Under the pieces are notes generated by a model. That model saw only the letters and a program-made list of their open reading frames with translations, had not been told where the DNA came from and made no database searches. The translations under genes were made by a program, and so were the position numbers. DNA of 64,000 bases from UBA4093 sp036676455 (GTDB taxonomy: Bacteria > Cyanobacteriota > Sericytochromatia > S15B-MN24 > UBA4093): assembly GCA_036676455.1 (NCBI GenBank), contig JAKFCW010000011.1, forward strand, positions 62,001 to 126,000, given 5' to 3'. Shown piece by piece: positions 61,221-64,000 of the stretch. Every line of letters starts with the position of its first letter. Position 1 is the stretch's first letter.

Positions 61221-62114
61221 TTGGCGACGCAGAAAAGAAGCTGGATCATCCTGGGACTTGCCGTCAGCTTGCTGGCAGCCCCCGTGCAGGCGGACGCCTA
61301 CGCGCCCAAGACCCTGCGGGTGGGTTTCGCACCCTGGGAGAGCCTCCAGGACCTGACCAAGACGTCGCGCGACGTGGTCGAGCTGCTGAGCGCAGAGCTG
61401 CCGATGCGCGTCGACCCCTTCGTCGCCACCGACTACACGGGTGTGATCGAGGCGATGCGCGCCGGCAAGATCGACGTGGCCTTCTTCCCTCCAGCAGCCT
61501 ACGTGCTCGCCGAGCGCAAGGCAAACGCCGAGGTGATCCTCAAGTCGTTCTTCAACGGCCATGCCGAGTACCACGGGGCGATCATCACGCGCAAGGGCTC
61601 CAGCGTGAAGTCTCTGGCGGACCTCAAGGACAAGACCGTGGCCTTCGTGGACCCGGTCTCGACCTCCGGCGCCATCTACCCCCGGGTCATGCTGCTGAAT
61701 GCCGGCATCGTTCCCGAGAAGCACTTCAAGCGCCTCATCTACGCGGGCGGCCACGACGCGGCCGTGCTCGCGGTCCTGCACGGCAAGGTGGACGCCGCGG
61801 CCACCTACACCAACGACAAGCAGGGCAAGGACTCGGCCTGGACCAACTCCTTGAAGAGCGCCAAGGACAAGGCGAAGATCCAGCTGGTGGCCGTCACCAA
61901 GCCCATCCCCAGCGACAACATCGCGGTCCGCAAGGACCTCGACCCCAAGATTACGAAACAGATCAAGCAGGTCTTCCTGAAGCTATCCGACACGCCGCAG
62001 GGACGCAAGAAGATCCGCGAGATCTACCAGGTGGACGGCTTCGTGGAAGGCAAGCCCGCCGACTATGCCCCGGTCCGCGAGGCCTTCGACAAGGTCGGCT
62101 TCAAGATTAAGTAG
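61221..62114 (+). CDS. PhnD-like phosphate/phosphonate-type ABC substrate-binding protein, orphan
   Basis: 297 aa. Signal peptide (IILGLAVSLLAAPVQADA). The mature domain is the PhnD/PtxB fold: LRVGFAPWESLQDLTK, MRAGKIDVAFFPPAAYVLAE, DLKDKTVAFVDPVSTSGAIYPRVML (phosphate-type anion loop), and AVLHGKVDAAATYTND. Start TTG 61221, with GAGGGGG upstream. No phnC or phnE ATPase or permease is adjacent. It may serve a transporter elsewhere or a signalling role, as some PhnD-like proteins do. Confidence 0.88.
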   Translation: MATQKRSWIILGLAVSLLAAPVQADAYAPKTLRVGFAPWESLQDLTKTSRDVVELLSAELPMRVDPFVATDYTGVIEAMRAGKIDVAFFPPAAYVLAERKANAEVILKSFFNGHAEYHGAIITRKGSSVKSLADLKDKTVAFVDPVSTSGAIYPRVMLLNAGIVPEKHFKRLIYAGGHDAAVLAVLHGKVDAAATYTNDKQGKDSAWTNSLKSAKDKAKIQLVAVTKPIPSDNIAVRKDLDPKITKQIKQVFLKLSDTPQGRKKIREIYQVDGFVEGKPADYAPVREAFDKVGFKIK

Positions 62115-62130
62115 CCAATGGCCGCCCGCG

Positions 62131-62859
62131 CTACCGCGCCTGGGCGGCCTTCTTTTTGGGCTGGCGAGCCTTGGCAGGCGCCGTCGGCGCAGTCAGTTTA
62201 GCGTACTCGGGGCAGTCCGCGCTCACGGGGCAGCGATCGCACATGGGCTTGCGCGCCATGCAGGTGTAGCGGCCATGCAGGATCAGCCAGTGATGCGCGA
62301 GCGACCACTTCTCGCGAGGAATCAGGCGCTCGAGTTGCCGCTCGGTTTCCTCGACGGTCTCGGCCTTGGAGAGCCCCAGCCGCTTCGAGACCCGGAAGAC
62401 GTGGGTGTCCACGGCCAGCGCCGGCACGTCGAAGGCCGTGGACAGGACCACGTTCGCCGTCTTGCGCCCCACTCCCGGCAACGCCTCCAAGGCCTCGCGA
62501 CCGCTGGGCACCTCGCCTCCGTGAAGCTCAAGCAGCATGCGCAGGGTCTTCGAGATGTTCTTGGCCTTGGTGGGCGCGAAGTTGATCGACTTGATCTCCG
62601 CCAGTAGCGCTTCCTCGCTGAGGCGCGCCATGCTCTCGGCGTCCGGGTAACGCGCGAACAGGCCCTCGGTGACCATGTTCACCCGCTTGTCGGTACACTG
62701 CGCCGAGAGGATGACGGCAATCAGCAGCTGAAAGGGGCTTCCGAAGTTGAGCTCAGTCCTGGCATCCGGGTGGTGGGCTTCGAGCGTGGCGAGGACGCGC
62801 TGGATGCGGTCCTTTTCTCTATTTCTTGAGCTGGCGGCGCCTGCCGACTTGCGGGTCAT
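62131..62859 (-). CDS. nth: Endonuclease III (DNA glycosylase/AP lyase)
   Basis: 242 aa. Base-excision repair enzyme for oxidised pyrimidines. The helix-hairpin-helix ALEALPGVGRKTANVVLSTAFDVPALAVDTHVFRVSKRLG contains the catalytic Lys (GVGRKTA) and Asp (AVDTHV). The C-terminal [4Fe-4S] cluster is CMARKPMCDRCPVSADC (Cx6Cx2Cx5C). The length includes short basic Lys-rich N- and C-tails. It is convergent with the PhnD-like gene. Confidence 0.97.
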   Translation of the reverse strand: MTRKSAGAASSRNREKDRIQRVLATLEAHHPDARTELNFGSPFQLLIAVILSAQCTDKRVNMVTEGLFARYPDAESMARLSEEALLAEIKSINFAPTKAKNISKTLRMLLELHGGEVPSGREALEALPGVGRKTANVVLSTAFDVPALAVDTHVFRVSKRLGLSKAETVEETERQLERLIPREKWSLAHHWLILHGRYTCMARKPMCDRCPVSADCPEYAKLTAPTAPAKARQPKKKAAQAR

Positions 62860-62974
62860 GGGGATCGTCCTTCCTGTGATCGTGCTCTCATCTTACCAGC
62901 CTCGCGGCCCGGGATCTCCGTGCCGAAGTTAGCGAGCGATTCGGGGTATAGAGAGCAAAAGGAGAATTGCCGCG

Positions 62975-63331
62975 ATGAGGTGCCCGAGACATTATGCCGC
63001 CACGCTCGTACGCCGATTCCTGAAGGGAGTCGAGGTCGACCAGTGCCCGCAATGCACGGGGCTCTGGCTGGATGCCGGCGAGCTCGAGCGGGTGCTCGGC
63101 GCCATGGAGCAGACACCTTCGATCCCATTCGAGGCCTCGTCTTGCCCCGATGACGAGGCGCCCATGCGCTGCCCCGCATGCGGAGCCGTCGCGGTGCTGG
63201 TGGCGCTGCCGCCGGTGCGGATCAACACGTGCAGTTCCTGCCAGGGCTTCTGGCTGGACGCCCACGAGCTCGACACGCTCAAGGCGCTCGACGCGGCAGG
63301 CGAACTGGACCGGCTCTGGAGCCGGCTCTAA
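62975..63331 (+). CDS. Tandem zf-TFIIB zinc-ribbon protein
   Basis: 118 aa with two TFIIB-type ribbons of the zf-TFIIB (PF13453) family: the first around VEVDQCPQCTGLWLDAGELE and the second MRCPACGAVAVLVALPPVRI ... CSSCQGFWLDAHELD. The repeated CxxCxGxWLDxxEL is the family signature. An AAAGGAGA lies nine bases before the ATG. Function unknown. It overlaps the convergent tatD by 4 bases. Confidence 0.88.
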   Translation: MRCPRHYAATLVRRFLKGVEVDQCPQCTGLWLDAGELERVLGAMEQTPSIPFEASSCPDDEAPMRCPACGAVAVLVALPPVRINTCSSCQGFWLDAHELDTLKALDAAGELDRLWSRL

Positions 63332-64000
63332 ATCTCGACGGGCAGCCGAAAAAGCTGGATCGTGTTGCGGGTCGCGTTCTCGGCGATCTGCGCGACGCTC
63401 ATCTCCTTCACCTCGGCCAGGGTCTCGGCGACTTTCACCACGTAAGCAGGCTCGTTGCGCTTCCCCCGGTAGGGAGGCGGAGCGAGGTACGGCGCGTCGG
63501 TCTCGATGAGGAAGCGGTCCGCGGGCACCTCGCGAGCGACCTCGCGCAGGGCCTCGGACTTCTTGAAGGTGACCACCCCGCTGAAGGAGATGCAGAGTCC
63601 GCGCCGGATGCCGGCCAGAGCCAGCTCCTTGGAACCCGTGAAGCAGTGGAAGACGCCGCGCGTGGCGCCTTCTTCCTCCAGCAAGCGCATCGTGTCCTCC
63701 TCGGCATCCCGGGTGTGGATGATCAGCGGCAGGTCCAGCTCCTTGGAGAGGCGAATCTGCTCGCGGAAGGCTTCTTGCTGCTTCTCGCGCGGGGCGTTGT
63801 CGTAGTAGTAGTCGAGGCCGCACTCGCCGATGGCGACCACCCGGGGATGCCGGGCCATCTCTTTAAGGCGCGCGTAGGAGCCTTCCGTCCAGGTCTCGGC
63901 GTCGTGCGGGTGGATGCCCGCCGCGACGAAGACGTTGGGGTAGCGCTCGGTCAGCGCCTTGACGCGCGGGAACTCGGCCCAGGTCACGCCGGGGTTGAGA
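63328..64000 (-). CDS. tatD: TatD-family metal-dependent hydrolase (N-terminus cut by window edge)
   Basis: About 224 residues of the C-terminal part are present; the frame runs out at the right edge, losing the N-terminal HxH segment. Visible metal ligands: AAGIHPHDAETW, VAIGECGLDYYYD (Glu), LIIHTRDAEEDT (His), GVFHCFTGS (His) and LIETDAPYLAPPPYRGKRNEP (Asp). It is a close match to bacterial TatD/YcfH, 3'-5' DNases and quality-control hydrolases. This is the canonical copy; the protein at 45.6 kb is a diverged relative. Confidence 0.95.
   Translation of the reverse strand, partial: LNPGVTWAEFPRVKALTERYPNVFVAAGIHPHDAETWTEGSYARLKEMARHPRVVAIGECGLDYYYDNAPREKQQEAFREQIRLSKELDLPLIIHTRDAEEDTMRLLEEEGATRGVFHCFTGSKELALAGIRRGLCISFSGVVTFKKSEALREVAREVPADRFLIETDAPYLAPPPYRGKRNEPAYVVKVAETLAEVKEMSVAQIAENATRNTIQLFRLPVEI

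Overview
The window is GC-rich (roughly two thirds G+C by eye), densely coded bacterial chromosome with no phage, transposase, CRISPR array or rRNA. The cell envelope is diderm: TolC, an RND pump, TonB/ExbB/ExbD, several lipoproteins and an outer-membrane-barrel-like domain are encoded. Three things hint at a non-photosynthetic relative of the Cyanobacteria (a Sericytochromatia/Vampirovibrionia-type lineage): a plant/cyanobacterial-type ferredoxin-NADP reductase with no photosystem genes, a clear excess of the HIP1 octamer GCGATCGC (about 27 by eye), and the ruvX-DUF1292 gene order. This assignment is inference.

Layout. 1-3.8 kb: tail of a sensor histidine kinase, then two DEAD-box RNA helicases in tandem. 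3.9-7.9 kb: GDPD lipoprotein, START-like secreted protein, and a MarR regulator with a drug exporter behind a palindromic operator. 7.9-16.9 kb: a redox block with proton-translocating transhydrogenase (pntAa-pntAb-pntB), a petH-nifJ operon (ferredoxin-NADP reductase plus pyruvate:ferredoxin oxidoreductase), a divergent small ferredoxin and a hemerythrin. Together these can interconvert pyruvate, ferredoxin, NADH and NADPH pools. 16.9-22.5 kb: tolC-adaptor-RND efflux operon. 22.7-29.7 kb: phospholipase-D-like protein, endonuclease I lipoprotein, M20 amidohydrolase, and a Fur-box-preceded tonB-exbB-exbD operon.

29.7-41 kb: VOC protein, EF-hand-containing hydrolase lipoprotein, a sugar ABC importer without its ATPase, ahpC-ahpF behind a PerR-like operator, convergent ribD and ribA sharing a 15-nt leader motif, a DUF1540 protein, a P-type ATPase gene fragment and tRNA-Val. 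41-57 kb: a double nitroreductase-fold protein, a STAS/anti-sigma kinase pair, folE, a TatD-like hydrolase, a TcdA-like E1 enzyme, a putative di-iron oxygen sensor next to a soluble MCP-like protein, ribonuclease D, a barrel-SppA fusion, ruvX, DUF1292, and a SPOR protein coupled to cheW. 57-64 kb: tRNA-Pro, TPR protein, a FecCD-type ABC permease and ATPase without a binding protein, yraN, an orphan PhnD-like binding protein, nth, zinc-ribbon proteins and a truncated tatD.

The most unusual non-coding signal is a family of ~100-bp intergenic elements (3812-3914, 42938-43040, 57371-57479). Each folds into a long imperfect hairpin, and one stem shows a compensatory U-A to G-C change between copies. 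Each lies at the 3' end of a gene, the first two next to ordinary terminators.
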